From Russula earlei (lineage: Eukaryota; Basidiomycota; Agaricomycetes; Russulales; Russulaceae), in NCBI GenBank assembly GCA_025769875.1, contig JAGFNK010000167.1:1-64000 (forward strand): a stretch of 64,000 nucleotides of DNA, written 5' to 3'. The notes under the pieces are model-generated. The model was not told where the DNA came from, searched no databases, and saw nothing but the letters and a program-made list of their open reading frames with translations. The position numbers were made by a program, and so were the translations under genes. Below are positions 12,182 through 25,758 of this stretch, one piece after another. The first letter of the stretch is position 1, and every line of letters begins with the position of its first letter.

Positions 12182-12589
12182 CGGTCATCATCTATTACGG
12201 ATCACCTCTGCGCTCACCAGAGCCTCCCCTCAGTTACACGGAAATGACGGACCGCCATCCGATACCACCCACCAATGTCATTCTGATTTGCATCGAGCTA
12301 AAGCAAAAGCACACCTCCTCTGGAGAAGTCTCAGATGTCATTTATCGTGTCCAAGCCGCTCGAAACGAAAATAACCCGCTCGCAACTCGTTACTGTAATC
12401 AACTTGTCACGTGTTGATGCCCCGCGTATCTTACATAATCGTTCATCCTCGCTCGCGTCGCGACCTTTGAATGGGATGGACCGGCTCGATTGAAGAAGTA
12501 TCCTCCCCCCTCTTTTCGTTTTGGCATCGCTCACGCTCGCAGGATCTCTACCGGGGATCGCAGTTTTTTCTACCGACCCTTGGCGCCCG
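12182..12589. promoter_or_regulatory. Divergent upstream region, NAD kinase / BRCT gene
   Basis: About 408 bp lie between two divergent start codons. Short open frames occur but none resembles a gene. No named promoter motif is clear. Confidence 0.35.
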
Positions 12590-15500
12590 ATGTCAGACCA
12601 CTCGAAGCGGACGCGGTCCCAGCTCACATTACCCGAAGAATTTGGAGAAGTTCACTTCGGAATCTCCCCACTGAGAGCCGCGAGGCAGGAGCGAAGGAGA
12701 AACCTACAGGCAGACCCTTTGACTGATCACCCTCAGTCTCCAGCTCATCCCAACATCGGAGTTGGCGGGGATGAGAGCGATGACGAATTGTTGCTCTCGC
12801 CTCCCAAGGCCCGACTCCAGAAACGGCCTCCACTGTCCCAGCAGCCAGGAGTTTCTCTAGAGGGTGGTCCTGAAAGACAATTAAAGCGGTTCAAGCAGGA
12901 CCATCGTGATGGTGGGTACCTTTAGATAAATAACGAGCTTTAACTTGCCGACGACTTTTACTCAGAACTGCCTCACATCGCCATATCCGAGGCAAAACAG
13001 CCTAGCGGTCCGTTTGACTTCTCTTCTATCAATCCAAATGTTCCCTCGTTTTCTACGAGCCCCGGGCAGAAACCGCGCGCACACACAGTTCCTCTTGTCT
13101 CACCTACCGTCCTCCGCTGGGACCTTGGGCAACTTATGCCCGCGCCTGGTGAGGCACATATTGTACCTCATGTGCGCGAAGTGTTGCGTTTCTCCAGTCT
13201 ACCGCACTCTCGGGGGCCCTTAGACAACATCGCAAAGTTATCCGGAGAATCAAAACAAGATCTGAATCTCGCGGGGTCGTGTACACCACCACCGCCGCCA
13301 CCAGAATCAGACTCTTCTTTATGCAAATCTTCAATAACGGAGGTCATGGATTCACTTCCCTCGGGCAGTCTGGAAGTTATACCCTCGAGTGTAGCTCCTT
13401 CCATATCGTCGGACGTGGGTGCCCCTCTACTCTGGCACGTTGTGACGTTCACATTTGCCTAGTTACCTGCGATGACAGCCCAAAGGTCACCCGAGGGACC
13501 AGACCGTGAAATTACACCTAAACCTATCCACCCACCCCTTCCCTCCCCCTTGGATGTTCAGCCGATTCCTCTAACACTTGAACACTCTTCCTCAATATCT
13601 GATAATCCTCCTTCCCCACTCTCTGCTCTCTCCTCGCTGTCTGAAAGCCCACCGCCTCATGATCCTGGTGTTGACACCCCAAACGTAGAGCTTACCGACG
13701 GTATCCCGCGAGCAACACAACCTCTGCCGTCTGCAACTCCGCGTGGCATCACAAAGAGCTCAGACTCTGCTTTATCTCAAGCAGCAGGGCTGGCTACTAC
13801 TGTCTCACGCAGCCGAGGAGGAAGGGGATTTGCGACGCCGTCCAGTTCGGCCAGGTTAACCCGTTCCGCCTCGATAAAGAAGCAAAAGGACGGGGGATCA
13901 GTTGATGGGAACGTCAACGCTAGTTCGTAGCTCAGTCTCACTGCCTCCCGAATATTATGTTGATCTGTCATCAGAACCTCAAGTTACTCGTCTGATATCG
14001 CCTGTCCCAACATCTTCTATTCCAGCGAAACGTTCTTCAGATTTTCCGGGATTAGCGTCCGATTCCTCGAAGAAGTCGACATCTACATATGTGTCTCACA
14101 GGAAAGCCCTCTCATTTTCAATGCCTACTTCGTCTTCGCTGAACAAGATTACCGGGAAAGCGCCAGCCTCATCGCCGCAGAAACCGTCTTCGCTCCCGAG
14201 ACGACAACTTCCTAAGCTACCATTACCAATGAAACCTGCTTTGTCGCTGGGGCCAGGAGAACTACCTCACCCGTCAAAGCACACGGGTCTCTCGAATCTT
14301 TCCCTTGCTTTGGAGAAACTGAAGATCCCCCCGCCACCGAGGCCGGCTACGACACTTGGTTTTAACAGTGACTCTCGGTCTGCATCTACCGCACTCGATT
14401 CTAAAAGTGCACCCAAATCAAGGGATGATAGTACCATTCGACTCGGGAACGGGCTGCCCTCAGGCGTCAGGGCTTGTACTACACCCTTGAGAAGAGTGGC
14501 CACGGATGGGTCTATGGCGAGCTTCGGGCCAAATGCTCACGTCTCCAGTAGTAAGCCCACGGCCTTGGTTAATCCTCTTGCACGTTCTAGTGACGCCGGC
14601 CCTATGATGAAGAAGATCAACCTACACTCTGGGATTGTTGTGGGGAAAAGCTCACTCACTAAACCAAAAGGATTCGTGTATGGGGGCGTGGGTAACATAC
14701 GGCCATTTGAAAGGGTCAGCAAGAAGTCGAGCCTCCCAGTCGTTGAAGCCAGCCCAGTAAAGGAGACTGAGAATGCGCGAGCTGGAAACTTGGATGAATC
14801 AGATTTGCCGTCGACAAGTGGAATTTTTGCTGCGCCCTTAGCGGCACGCAAGGAGGGCAATGGTCCGGCAGATGCCTCTACAGTGGTGACGGCGGTCGAA
14901 CCAATGAAGTTACAAGAGGCTATTGCAGAACAGGGTGGCGTTTTTGGAGCGGATTGCTCATCTCCCGAACATGGCCAAGCAGAGTCCCTAGACACGTGGC
15001 AGCATGCATCTCGTCGAGCATCGTTGGCCTCTCAATTTCTACAGCAAACTCTTGCGGTCCTCCCATCAACCCCTTCACCTCCGAAAGCCAGCAGTTCCAA
15101 GTCGAAGGCCGAACGATTACAGATGAGTTCGCAGAGCGCGAGGACCGGGCTTCGTTCACGTAGCAATTCAGACGTCGGTGGCCCGCGAGGTGTTCCAAGA
15201 GCTCGATCGAATGATCAAGAAGTCGGTGCAACCGTTTCCAGACCAGGTTCAACCGCCGCGGCGTCATCGTCATCGACGAAGCCGTCGTCGTTGAAAGTAC
15301 TCAAGGCGTGCACAATATTTGTGGATGTAAGGACAGACGACGGAGACGACGCTGGTGGTCTCTTCGTAGATATGCTGAAAGGGCTTGGCGCCAAGGTACG
15401 CTCCGCACACGTTGCCTTCCTCATAGATTGTAATGTGTTTTCTGATCCGGAACCGTAAGATTATTGGACGTGCCGGTCAATCCTGCACACACATCGTATA

Positions 15501-16075
15501 CAAGAACGGTTTAATGAGTACACTGACAAAGTATAGGTCAGTCCATACGACGTACCGAGTGCGTGTTACGTCTAACACTCTTTTGGGCAGACTCATGCGC
15601 GAGCCAAAGCCGTTTGTTGTTGGCATATCTTGGGTAGTTGAATGTGTCGAACAGTGCAGGCGAGTCGGAGAAGAGAACTTTCTCGTCGACCTCGAAGGTC
15701 TCAATATAGCAGGAAACAATAAGGTGAGCGTATCCTGTGGCCGTCGGGTTCCTTGGGATTCGCCCTGACATGGTCACCCAAAAAAGCGACGGCGTTCGAT
15801 GCTCCCCAAACACATCGCATCTAATATACAAGCTCATGCGACGGCACTTCCAGCACGGCCTAGTGCTTCCCTAGCTGCGTTGTTAGCGAGTGATCAATCA
15901 ATGGAAGGGTCTTCGGGTGAGACTTGTCCCTCTCTGGCACCCTAACTTTACCATTCTTTTCATAGTAGGCGTCGATCGATCGCTGAACTCTAGCGACGGC
16001 CTCGTTGGGGACGAAGATGACCTTCCTCCTCTGGAGAGGGCACGACAACGCCGAAATTTGTTCTTCAAGCCATAA
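12590..16075 (+). CDS. BRCT-domain protein, microcephalin-like
   Basis: The first ATG in frame (12590) gives MSDHSKRTRSQLTLPEEFGE. Most of the ~1,000-residue protein is Ser/Pro-rich and probably disordered. A BRCT domain follows near the C-terminus: ACTIFVDVRTDDGDDAG..., LKGLGAK, then GQSCTHIVYKNGLMSTLTKYR, LMREPKPFVVGISWVVECVEQ with the conserved Trp, and FLVDLEG. A basic RRRSMLPK segment comes next. Introns that restore the frame include one at ~12911-12963, a 48-nt one at ~13413-13460 (GTGGGT...CCTAG), a 52-nt one at ~13922 (GTTCGT...ATCAG) and a last 50-nt one beginning GTGAGA near 15920, which joins to VGVDRSLNSSDGLVGDEDD. Single BRCT domains of this kind bind phosphopeptides in DNA-damage and chromosome-condensation proteins; the exact role here is inferred. 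Confidence 0.78.
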
Positions 16076-16318
16076 CTGTGGGACACCGTCTCCTCGATTT
16101 ACGACTAGATTTTCATGGAGTAATTTACAAACCACATCGCTGTATCACACCACACATTACATTAGTCGGTCAGATGACTCGGCAACGCGATCACATGATA
16201 AAGTTGCACCCGTTGCGCGCTTTTCGTTCCCACGCTGTGTTCACTTTACCGTTATCGACGACGACGACACCGCCTTCACTTTCGTCGTCAAAATCGACGT
16301 CCCTGCAATTGGCAGGAC

Positions 16319-19300
16319 ATGCTCCCCCTTCGTGATCGCCCCCCTCCCAATGCCACCGAGTCCGAGTGGCCTCCCCAGTCCATCACCCCTCTTCGCATCG
16401 CGAAAAGGGACACACAGCAACGACAGCATGGCTCTCAACTCAGCCGTCGTAGCTCTAATACTTTTGCAAAGTTGACTCGTAGTAATCTCGTTTCTCAATC
16501 GCCATTTCGTTCTCAACCGTCCACCCCTTCTCGCCCCTCATCTCTTACTAATGCTCCTTCACCTCGTCGTGTTAGTGGCGAGAAGAGGCCTCGCCCTGAC
16601 TCCATGCAATCCCACGTGGAGAACGAGCGGCCACTTGGGTTTAAGAGACGTCAGTCCAAGGGTTTTCAAGACCTCGTGGAGAGGGAACCCGTCACAAAGA
16701 GTCCATTCCGTCTTCCTGCCACTGCAGCTGATGATCCTTTCCCCCCTGCGCCACCGCCAACAAAGATCCTCCGCACAAGCCACCTCCCTACGCCGTCATC
16801 ATCAGCCTCCCCCGGGCGCCCATCCTTAGTATCCAAACGTTTGCACGGGCCAAGACTCATTGGGCATGACGTCTCTAAGCGTCAGAGGAGAAAAACTGTG
16901 ACGTTCGATGAGACATGCGACGTTGTTACCTTTGAGAGGGACGATTCACTGGAAGAAGAACTCTTTTCTGACGATAATAACGATGATTATGATGAGGCCG
17001 AGGATTACGAAGAGCCAGTCGGAGGCATCGAGGCAAACGATAGCATAACTGGGCTGGTCGACACGATGATTCAAGATGCTCGTGGAACCTCCAGTCCTCA
17101 GACCCCCTCCATGGACAGATCCTTACCTTTTTCCATGGACAACGAAGATGGAGTTCCATATGGTCGCACCCACCACACCGACAGGGTTGCACATTCCCGC
17201 CAATCTCATCCAACCCCTCCGCTAGATACCCCTGAAGTCCTCACCTCCATTACAAGTCAAAGTCCTTCCCTTACTAGCACCCCTCCCCGAAGTCAGTCCG
17301 TCGGGTCCACCATGCCACTTGGGCGGTCAACACATGTGGAAAGAGCCCGGGCTGATCGTATGCCCGATGATGTCGAAGAAGATATTCAGATGCTTCCTCC
17401 ATCACCCTCGCCGGCAAAGAACAAGAGGTATCCATTCGGTGATCGTAGCGAGAGTTTAGTACCGAAATTCGACCTTGATGCACATCGGCAAAACGTGGCA
17501 GATAGTGCAGGTACGCATTGCAAATCAGTTGTACAGTCTTGGAACTCAAAGCGTAAACCAGGGGTTGAACCTGCGGATCCATTTAGCCTTCCAGACCGAG
17601 AGGATGACCGAGAGGATGTTCAAATTGTTGAATTATCATTTATGTCGTCAGAAGGCGCCTCGGGATTATTACCCGAAACGAAGGTCGCTCCACGACAAGC
17701 ATCTGAGGTCGCTGGAATTGAGAAAGAGCTCGGTCTTGGTACACCCAACTCACAGGTTCGGACATCTACCCCACCGTTGAGACTAAAGTCTCCCGGCAGT
17801 TCGTTTGGTAAAACGATCGAATCACCAAGTCCCAGAGAGCTTCCACGACTGCCCAGAGGCAGGAGCGAATCACCGTTAGCAATTCACGCAGTGTCTCCCA
17901 CTGGATTACCTTCAGGCCTGGCTTATTTGGACTCCCCGTCGTTCCGCTCTACATCCGGCTCTCCGGCTTTCACCTCACCGGCGCGTGTAGAGTCTCCACT
18001 CTCCCGAAATCTTGAATCCATGCCTAGCACGGGCAGTTTAACTGGTCCTAGCGGGACTGGAAGTATTTCTCGGCGTAACCCCAGAATCGATCGGGAAGAC
18101 ATACACAAGCGGTTGCTGCTCAAAAGAAACATAGACAGTCCTGTGCCAGAGGAGATTGGAGAAACTTCGACGATCGCGGACCCTCTGACAAACGTGGACG
18201 CCACCGATATCAGTATCCAGTCAGAGGGTGCACCGCTTGGCCTACTCCAGACATCCGTCCCCCCTCCCCCTCCCTTGCACAGAGAAGGAACTTATGATGG
18301 CGTCATGTCCATTGATCCCGATCCTCAACCCGCCGATCCTCCCCGTCCTTCCATGCTCGTGCGCGCTCAGTCCGAGATAGAGACTAACAGTACGCGCAGC
18401 ACCAGTACGATCGGCTTCCAGGGTCTCAAATTGGATTTTTCTGATGACAGCCCAAGCCTTGATCTTAGTCTCAACGCATCTGCGTCGGGGTCTACTAGAG
18501 TTGAAATCGACGAAGTCAAAAGTGCGCTAGAACGCCTTGTTCAGAATGTTGCCACAGACTCAGCTAGTGCGAGCTCATCGGCACATCCGTCTCCTCAGAA
18601 TCTTAAAATGAAAGGTAGCCGTGCGTCTCTCAAACTGGCTACGGTTTCAAAGGGCGTCAAAGTCAAGAGGTATGAACCTCTCAGTGACTTGGACACTACG
18701 ATGGAGGAGGAGGAGCCACTTGATGAACACGCCGACCACCAGCATGCCACACCAAGTCATTCGACCACGTCTTCGTCGGCACAGCGCACACCAGAACTAC
18801 TTTCCGGAGGCGGTTTTATGAGCCCATCCTTGAGCCGCAACACCAGCGAATCATCGAATATGGTTCAGCCTATACCGAAGGATGCGATCCGCCATCGCGA
18901 ACAGATGATCCTCGAGAAGCGACGGGAAATGCGCCGGCGTGAACAGGACGAAGACTTGGGTTATGTTACTCCTCCACGAAACCCGCCCCATCCTGTGGGA
19001 AGACCAAGTGCAAGACGCAGCATGAGTACTGGGGATGCGGAAGATTTACAAGCGGCGGCCAGGCTGGCAGCATTGAACCCTCCAGGGTCGAGTGTACTAC
19101 CTGATGTGGTGGTGACGGAAGAGAAGGACCCACTAGCGGAAAGCATTGCTAGGGAGCTGAGAAAGTTGCGCGGTTCGACGAAGAGCGTGAGTCTAACTAC
19201 TGCTGGTCGCACCGAATGCTCAAGCAAGTCTCCAGAGATATCACGTACGTCAACACAGTGAGACGATTTATGCCTCTTCGGACGCAGATAAAGTCTCGCA

Positions 19301-20792
19301 CATCGATGGCGCTGGCGACGTCGATAACGGGAGAGCTTGGAGGACCGTTCGTCGCCCCTCGGACATGGTATGGAAATTTCCAAGTGAATGCATATAGCGA
19401 TTGACACCTGAATGACAGAACGAGTACGCCAAGCAAATAAGAGAGTATCGCACTCAAGAAAAGTCAGGTAAAAGTCATGGTAAGGTGTTTGTTAGAGGTG
19501 AGCAGTTCATAAATTTGAGGCTATCCTGTATCTCACTTCGAACGCCCGTAGTGCTTCATGTGAAAAGTCTCAACGTGCCGTTCCCCCAACAAACTACCGT
19601 CATGACCTGTACACTTAACAACGGCATTCATTTTGTGACAACGCCCGAATGTAACCTGGAGAAGAAGTGTCAAATCGAGCAAGAATTCGAACTGTAGGCC
19701 CCCCTGGCCCCACCCATCATTTAATTGGCTCTCTAACCCTTTCTGATAGCATCGAGCATAGCAAGCTCGAGTTTACGCTCACGCTGAAGGTTCGGCGGGA
19801 TCCACACATTGTGGCACAGTTCAAAGCCAACAGCCCTGCACCTGTACCTCCCGTTCCCGCGCCTCCTGCTTCCAAAGGAGGCATGCGAAGCTTTTTCTCT
19901 TCTCCGAAAAAACCCGCGCGAGTCGTCCAGCCCCTTCCCGTAGCCCCTCCGGTAATTGAGGAAAACCTTGCGAGGTACCTTAAACCAGATGGCACACTGG
20001 CGCGTGCTTTCGTGTCATTCAAAGATATTGCTTCTCGCTGCGATACACGTCTATTTGAGACTAGTTATCCTCTGATCGGTCAGCGTATGGAAAGTGGATC
20101 GAAGGCTGTTTCTTTGGAGATCGGCGAGCTTGTGTTGCAGTTATTTAGACTACCTCCACTCCCCGGAATCCCCCAAAGTCAGCTACCACAAAGTCTGGAG
20201 GAGTGCCATCGAGGATTACGCCACGTTCACTGGCACAAGATGACTTATTTCGAAGGGACTCTGACACAAAACGGTGGTGATTGCACGGCGCGTAGTGTCG
20301 ATGTTTCATTTCTGGCCAGCTTGAACTAATTGTGACATGTAGACATGGCGCAGGAGGCAATTTCGTGTCATTGGGGCAAATCTAGTTGCGTTCAACGATG
20401 TCACCAAGAGAGCCACCGTAACCATCGACCTGCGAAAAGCGATTGCGGTTGAAGACATCCCTGACCCACGTGACCGAATCCTCACCCCCTCCTCAGCACA
20501 AACGTCCACAAGCAGTTTCGACGAGTATGAAGGTCTTTATGGCGTAGAACGATCATTCCGTCTCCGCTTCCAAAGGGGTCTGGAAATCCTCTTCTTCACC
20601 GACACGGATGAGGAGAAAGAGAGATGGTGGGTAACTTTTCTCTCTTACTCCAACTCTACAGCATTTCCAACGGCGTTTCATAGGCTTGAGGTTCTCCATG
20701 CACTGATCGGTCGAATCCCGCCCAACCCCTTGTGGGCGGAGCTATTGTGGCAACGTCAGCAGGAATCGGCACAACATCCACCAATGCCTTAG
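16319..20792 (+). CDS. BUD4: Bud4/anillin-like septation protein with PH domain
   Basis: A large exon (16319 to about 19185) encodes about 950 mostly disordered residues rich in Ser, Pro and acidic patches, including RRKTVTFDETCDVVTFERDD, a block common to basidiomycete Bud4-like proteins. Further exons carry the anillin-type C2-like region (FVRVLHVKSLNVPFPQQTTV, then CTLNNGIHFVTTPECNL) and SKLEFTLTLKVRRDPHI. A PH domain follows, starting TYFEGTLTQNGGDCTA, then WRRRQFRVIGANLVAFNDV, ending at TDEEKERWLEVLHALIGR. The stop is at 20790-20792. Bud4/anillin proteins scaffold septins and the cytokinetic ring at bud necks or septa. The strong C-terminal match makes the family assignment firm; exact intron borders in 19186-20690 are approximate. 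Confidence 0.84.
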
Positions 20793-21149
20793 GGCGCCAT
20801 GAAATACCAACGACAGCTACGCAAGCGACACCTCTCCCCATGCTCCGAATGAATATTAAACCTGGCCGATTGTGCGAGCGCAAATGGCAGGATTATGTAT
20901 ACTGGACACTACATTCCCATATCATTGACTATTGACTCGCCTCCACGTCGCAATATCTCGCATGTTGATAAGCGCTCATTACTGGTCCACTATCATCGTT
21001 ACGCTTTCGATCTTGTTATATCACAGCATTCATGTATGTTATATCCAGGCTACGTGATTTATTGCGTATCTGTGCGAGTTCGGGCGTCTGCCCTGCCCGC
21101 GAGCATGTGTGACGAGACGGGTAAGCGTGACAAAGGCTGAAAGTGAGAG
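20793..21149 (+). other. Intergenic, BUD4 to LRO1
   Basis: No further gene is evident. An ATG near 21106 followed closely by a GTAAGC donor could begin a short upstream exon of LRO1, but the ATG at 21150 gives a simpler model. Confidence 0.35.
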
Positions 21150-24100
21150 ATGATTCCTGAATCATCCACCACAGAACAGAGTGAAACAGACACTCAAAGC
21201 CAAATCTCAGAAGAGCCCAGCAGCGAGTCGCGAACTGGCCCTGGAAAGAGGAAAACTCGGGTGCGTAACGACCAAGACTTTGAGTAAAACCCTCGAACCA
21301 TTGCGCTAGCCGCCGCACCATCGACAGCGCTTCTATTCAAGGCCTCGGTTATTGTTTCCGCTCGGGATCATACGTGAGCATCATCATAACATCGCTTCTC
21401 AGTCCCTCATCTAGCTTGCGTCTCCAAGTGGGCATTGTTTTGGGTGTTATATTCATAGAGCCCTCCAATTTGGCCGACATTCCCGGTCTTTTTGCGGTCT
21501 TTCTCGAGGAATATGACATTTCTTTGTCACTCCCTCAGATCGACCTCTCGCGCGTTCAAGCAGAGTGGAGAAAGCTGATCAGCACAATTCCCGAACCCTG
21601 GAAGCTAAATACAGATGGCCGAGAATTCCAAATTGGGGACGCCATCAAGGCGAGGGGTTTGGAGGCGAACCACCCTGTCATTCTCATCCCCGGTGTCATC
21701 TCAACTGTACAGTCGCCCCTGACCTCGAATTTTGATTTCATATCAAGCTAAGATACAACCTCCAGAGTCTCGAGTCCTGGTCAACGTCACCGGAATATCG
21801 CGCCTTCTTTCGCCAAAAAGTATGGGGAGGCTTCCCAATGCTATCCCAAGTGACCTTCAATCGGGAGAAGTGGATGTCGATGCTGCTTTTGGACCCCGTG
21901 ACCGGGCTGGATCCTGATGGAGTCAAGGTTCGAGCTTCGGGAGGGTTTGACGCCGCCAGCAGTTTTATCCAAGGATATTGGATCTGGCGAGGCGATCATA
22001 ATCCGCTGGATTTCCCGACATGCTAACGATGTTTCAGGTCGAAGGTCATCGAAAATCTCGCTGTGGTCAACTATGACACGAATAACCTGGTGTTGGCTCC
22101 TTATGATTGGCGGCTTTCGATGTACAACCTTGAAGAGCGCGATGGGTATTTTTCAAGACTGAAGACCGCCATCGAGGGATTTAGGTAGCACCCCCTGTCC
22201 TGTGTTCGATTTCCTGGTGATTGACGTATGACTGCAGAATGAGGCAAAGAAAGAAATGTGTCATTGCGGCACATTCCATGGGTAGTACTGTACGTGATCT
22301 GAATGCCTGATTAAGCGTTAAAACAAAATATTCCAATGCAGGTTCTTTTGGTACGATTTCACCCCTCAGTTCTCTCGGCTGATTAGGGGAGGCTACTGAC
22401 TGAAGACTAGTATTTGTGAGCTCTTTGAAAAGCTATCCTTTCCCCGTGCTCGAATACTGGTCCCCTGTCATAGTTTGAAATGGGTGGAATCCCCTGCTCA
22501 TGGCAAGGGAGGTCCCAACTGGGTTGAAGTAAATTTGGCCCTGATTTGCTGAACGATGTTTGATGCTGGCTTTCAGAGTCACATACAAGCAATTGTCTCC
22601 ATTGCAGGCACGCACCTCGTGGGTTTTTCCCCAAGAATTACTTTGTGACCGACTGACTAATCGCGCCGACTACAGGGTGTGGTGAGTGTCTAACGTTGAT
22701 TGGATAGCGGAGAATTCAATCGGGTCACGATCCAAGACGAAGGCTATGGCTGCGTTGTTGTCGGGAGAGATGAAAGACACTGTAGATCTGAACCCTGCTG
22801 GCGCATATGGTCAGCGCCACTTTTTACAACTATTACTCAGCTGCTCCCCTGTCTGACTTGCACGGCAGTCCTTGAGAGGTTCTTTTCGAAAAAGGAACGT
22901 CAATCGCTCTTCCGTAGCTGGGCAGGCGGCGCGAGCATGTGGATCAAAGGAGGCAATGCAGTATGGGGTGATGCCACGTTTGCACCGGACGATGAGGAAG
23001 GAGGCAATCACACGCACGGGGAGCTCGTCTCTTTTCGTCAGACCATTGACCTCGACGACATGGACGTCGAGACACCACCAGTCATGCAAGGACCAACCCA
23101 GACTGCAGCAGCACAAGGTCAGAACAAAATGCCATCTGTAATGAAGAACATGACTTCCGATGAGGCGGGTACTTGGATTCTAGGGCATACACCTCTGACG
23201 TTTAGAGTGAACCCGCCTTCTTTGTCCTTCCACCTAGATACTGACACACTTCAGAGAATGATTGCTACCAATTACTCTTATGGTATTGAGCGGGATGAAG
23301 AGGCATTAAAGCGCAATGACCTAGACCACACCAAATGGACAAATCCTCTCGAGATACGGTATGTTGTTGTATCGATGGACTCCGATCCGAATGCATAGTT
23401 TTAGACTACCAAACGCCCCATCGTTACGACTATACTGTGTCTACGGTCATGGAAAGGAAACCGAGGTAGGCTTCTGAGTATGGAAGAAAGTCGCGCTCTG
23501 ACAAATTGATATTACTCAGAGGTCCTATTGGTGAGCAGGAGCTCGGGACAACTCTTTTTTTGGCGCTGGAGACGACTGTCCTCGCACAGGTATACTACGG
23601 AGCCTTACGAAGATGAGGACAAGGCGGTGGAACTTGGGGTATGCACGAAGGACAACATCTGCCCCGGATGGGACCGTCACTCGCTGCACGACATGACGTT
23701 TTCCCGAAGTTGGATTGACAGGGACCTCACGAATGAAGGCTCGATTCCCAAAGTTCATTCATTCCGCTGCTGGTGACTTCCGCTGTTGATAGCTTCAACA
23801 CAGGTTCGAAATGGGGTCAAGTTGGGAGAAGGAGACGGCACTGTATCTCTTCTGAGTTTGGGGGCTATGTGTGTCGAGGGCTGGAAACGGAAGCGATGGA
23901 ACCCCGCCGGGATCAAGATCATTACAGTAGAGGTGCGAGAGCAGACTCATCCTGAAAACTCTCGATTCGCAGTCGAGACCTCTGAAACAATGACAGCTAC
24001 CCCACCAGCCACAAACGACACTCCCTCGGGGCGGAGCCAACACCAGTGATCATGTTGACATCCTAGGGTCGAACGCATTGAACGAGATTATACTGAAGGT

Positions 24101-24185
24101 AGCGACCGGGGCGGGCGACGAGATCCATGACAATTACGTCTCGCGAATCCGCCAGTACGCAAAGAGAATTCGCTGGGAGGGTTGA
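21150..24185 (+). CDS. LRO1: Phospholipid:diacylglycerol acyltransferase
   Basis: An LCAT-family enzyme that moves an acyl group from a phospholipid to diacylglycerol to make triacylglycerol in the ER. The N-terminus is hydrophilic, followed by a hydrophobic segment (VGIVLGVIFI), then HPVILIPGV and LESWSTSPEYRAFFR. The nucleophile elbow is AAHSMGST, the acid lies in GDGTVSLLSLGAM and the His in DHVDILGSNALNE; all three are present. Other hallmarks are DPVTGLDPDG, NLVLAPYDWRLS and ALLSGEMKDTVDLNP. About ten introns are needed, all with sensible AG acceptors. One, after GYWIW at ~21992, appears to use a GC donor (GCGAGG). A 66-nt intron near 23932 skips an in-frame TGA and joins to LPHQPQTTLPRGG. 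Length and motifs fit an intact gene. Confidence 0.88.
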
Positions 24186-24630
24186 GCCTCTCAGACGGCC
24201 GCAGGGGCGCGATATAGAACATGAGAAAAGTTGCATGCAGCCCTATACTTTTAGATTCGGACTCGAACTCGTTGATGTGACGACTACATGGGCGCTGTGA
24301 CTAGAACTGCGAGAGAAAACGTATGCACGATGAGGATTAAGGTTCACGCGTACCTAGCCGAAAGGTCCTTTAGTGGAAGGCGCCAATCGAAAGTTTGGTG
24401 ATGGGATGGGATGGGTGATTGATCGTAGTAAGGTAGCCACCGAAAAATGGGGTGCCAAACTCGACGTTAACGAGGTCGTTTCAAGTCAGCCCAGCGCAAT
24501 CCCAAAAGGAATAAAATAACTACTTTGCATTGCACAGGTTAAGTGCCACGACAAACAAATGAATAACACTGAGTCCGTTCCTCCGGAGAGAGGAGAGAGA
24601 GGAAATGTACAAGGGCAGAGAAACAGGTCA
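24186..24630. other. Convergent 3' intergenic region
   Basis: This 445-bp stretch lies between the stop of LRO1 (+) and the stop of the next gene (-). It presumably holds both 3' ends. No gene or RNA was recognised. Confidence 0.4.
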
Positions 24631-25517
24631 TCATTCCGCGGCGGCGGCGGCACGTTCGAGCTTTGCATGTCCGAACGAATGACTCGAGTCTTTGTAGGGA
24701 TACGCGTACGGGACACCGGCAAGGGGAATCTGGGATTCCTCATCCCGATTTACGTGCGAGTATTTTGGGCCAATGTTCATTGCGGCGACGCCCGGGCCAG
24801 ATCTCCACGCCTTCTCGTCCTGTAATTTCTTGGCGTATGACGAGACGATATATGAGGCCCCTTGAAGAGGCGCACGTTAAGCAACACTGCGCCGCGCGAA
24901 CGTCCGCAGAAGGAAGGACACTCACAGATTTGAATTATCAAGCCGATGACCATGCCGACGATGAGGGACCACTTTCCCGAGTTGAAGGACTCGTTGCATA
25001 TGTTCTGAATGTCCTGGTCCGTCGAGCCGTCGATGCAGCGATTGACGAGCGATTCGCGAGATTGCGAGAAGAAGGCCCAAAGGTAGACGGCATCGATGAT
25101 GATCTGCATGCCAATCGACCAACCAAGATAAAAGGCGTAAGTGGATAGCAAGCTGGCATTGCGCGCAATCGTCCCCAAGAACCTGTCATCTTTCAGGTCA
25201 GAAACAAGAGATTTCCTCCGCCACGCTCTGGGACTCACCCGACGAGCGCGGAGAGAGCGAGGATGGTGTAGTAAGCTCCGTTCGTGATGATGATGATTTT
25301 CAGAGGGGCCGGAAGATGACCACCTGCTCAGCGCAAAGAGGCCGCCGTCAGGTTTCCTTTCGGGAGAAACGGTGAAAAAGGTCTGAGACGTACGCATGCC
25401 CGTGAGCGTGTACCAGCTTCCAGCGGCCACGAGCCCGGCCAAGAGGAGTTGGGCGACGGAGATGAGCAAGGTACCGAGGCGCAGGGGTAGGCAGCACAAA
25501 AAATGACGGGCGACCAT
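24631..25517 (-). CDS. Four-helix membrane protein, unknown function
   Basis: The product begins MVARHFLCCLPLRLGTLLIS and shows four predicted helices: LGTLLISVAQLLLAGLVAAG; one in the exon reading IIIITNGAYYTILALSALVG; FYLGWSIGMQIIIDAVYLWAF; and WSLIVGMVIGLIIQI. Between the third and fourth is a loop with two Cys (NRCIDG and NICNES). The last exon reads ASYIVSSYAKKLQDE, then SHVNRDEESQIPLAG and a polar tail ending HAKLERAAAAAE, with the stop at 24631-24633. This layout recalls tetraspan proteins widespread in basidiomycetes. No enzyme motif is seen. It is divergent from the next gene across about 240 bp. Confidence 0.72.
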
Positions 25518-25758
25518 CGCTTGTGTTCTCTCAGTTCTGAGGGTCGCGGGGATGAAGGGAGGGGTTGTGCTGGATGATGCGATGAGGGAACGTTTATAGT
25601 TTACCTACAGGGGTTGTTGTGTTGCATTCGAGTTCGAGGGGTCGTCGTGATGGAGCGTAATTAGATCACCGATCGCAGCTGGGCTCGGCTCGGCTGTGTC
25701 GTTCTGTTCGGTGTTCGCTGCGGTGGTGGCGGTGTAGCGCTCCTTCCGCGGTCATCCC

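Noticed and set aside
13880..13980. Apparent frame break in the BRCT gene
   Set aside because: A 52-nt intron with donor GTTCGT and acceptor ATCAG restores the frame exactly.
23930..24000. In-frame TGA near the end of LRO1
   Set aside because: It lies in a 66-nt GT-AG intron that joins VE to the conserved LPHQP segment.
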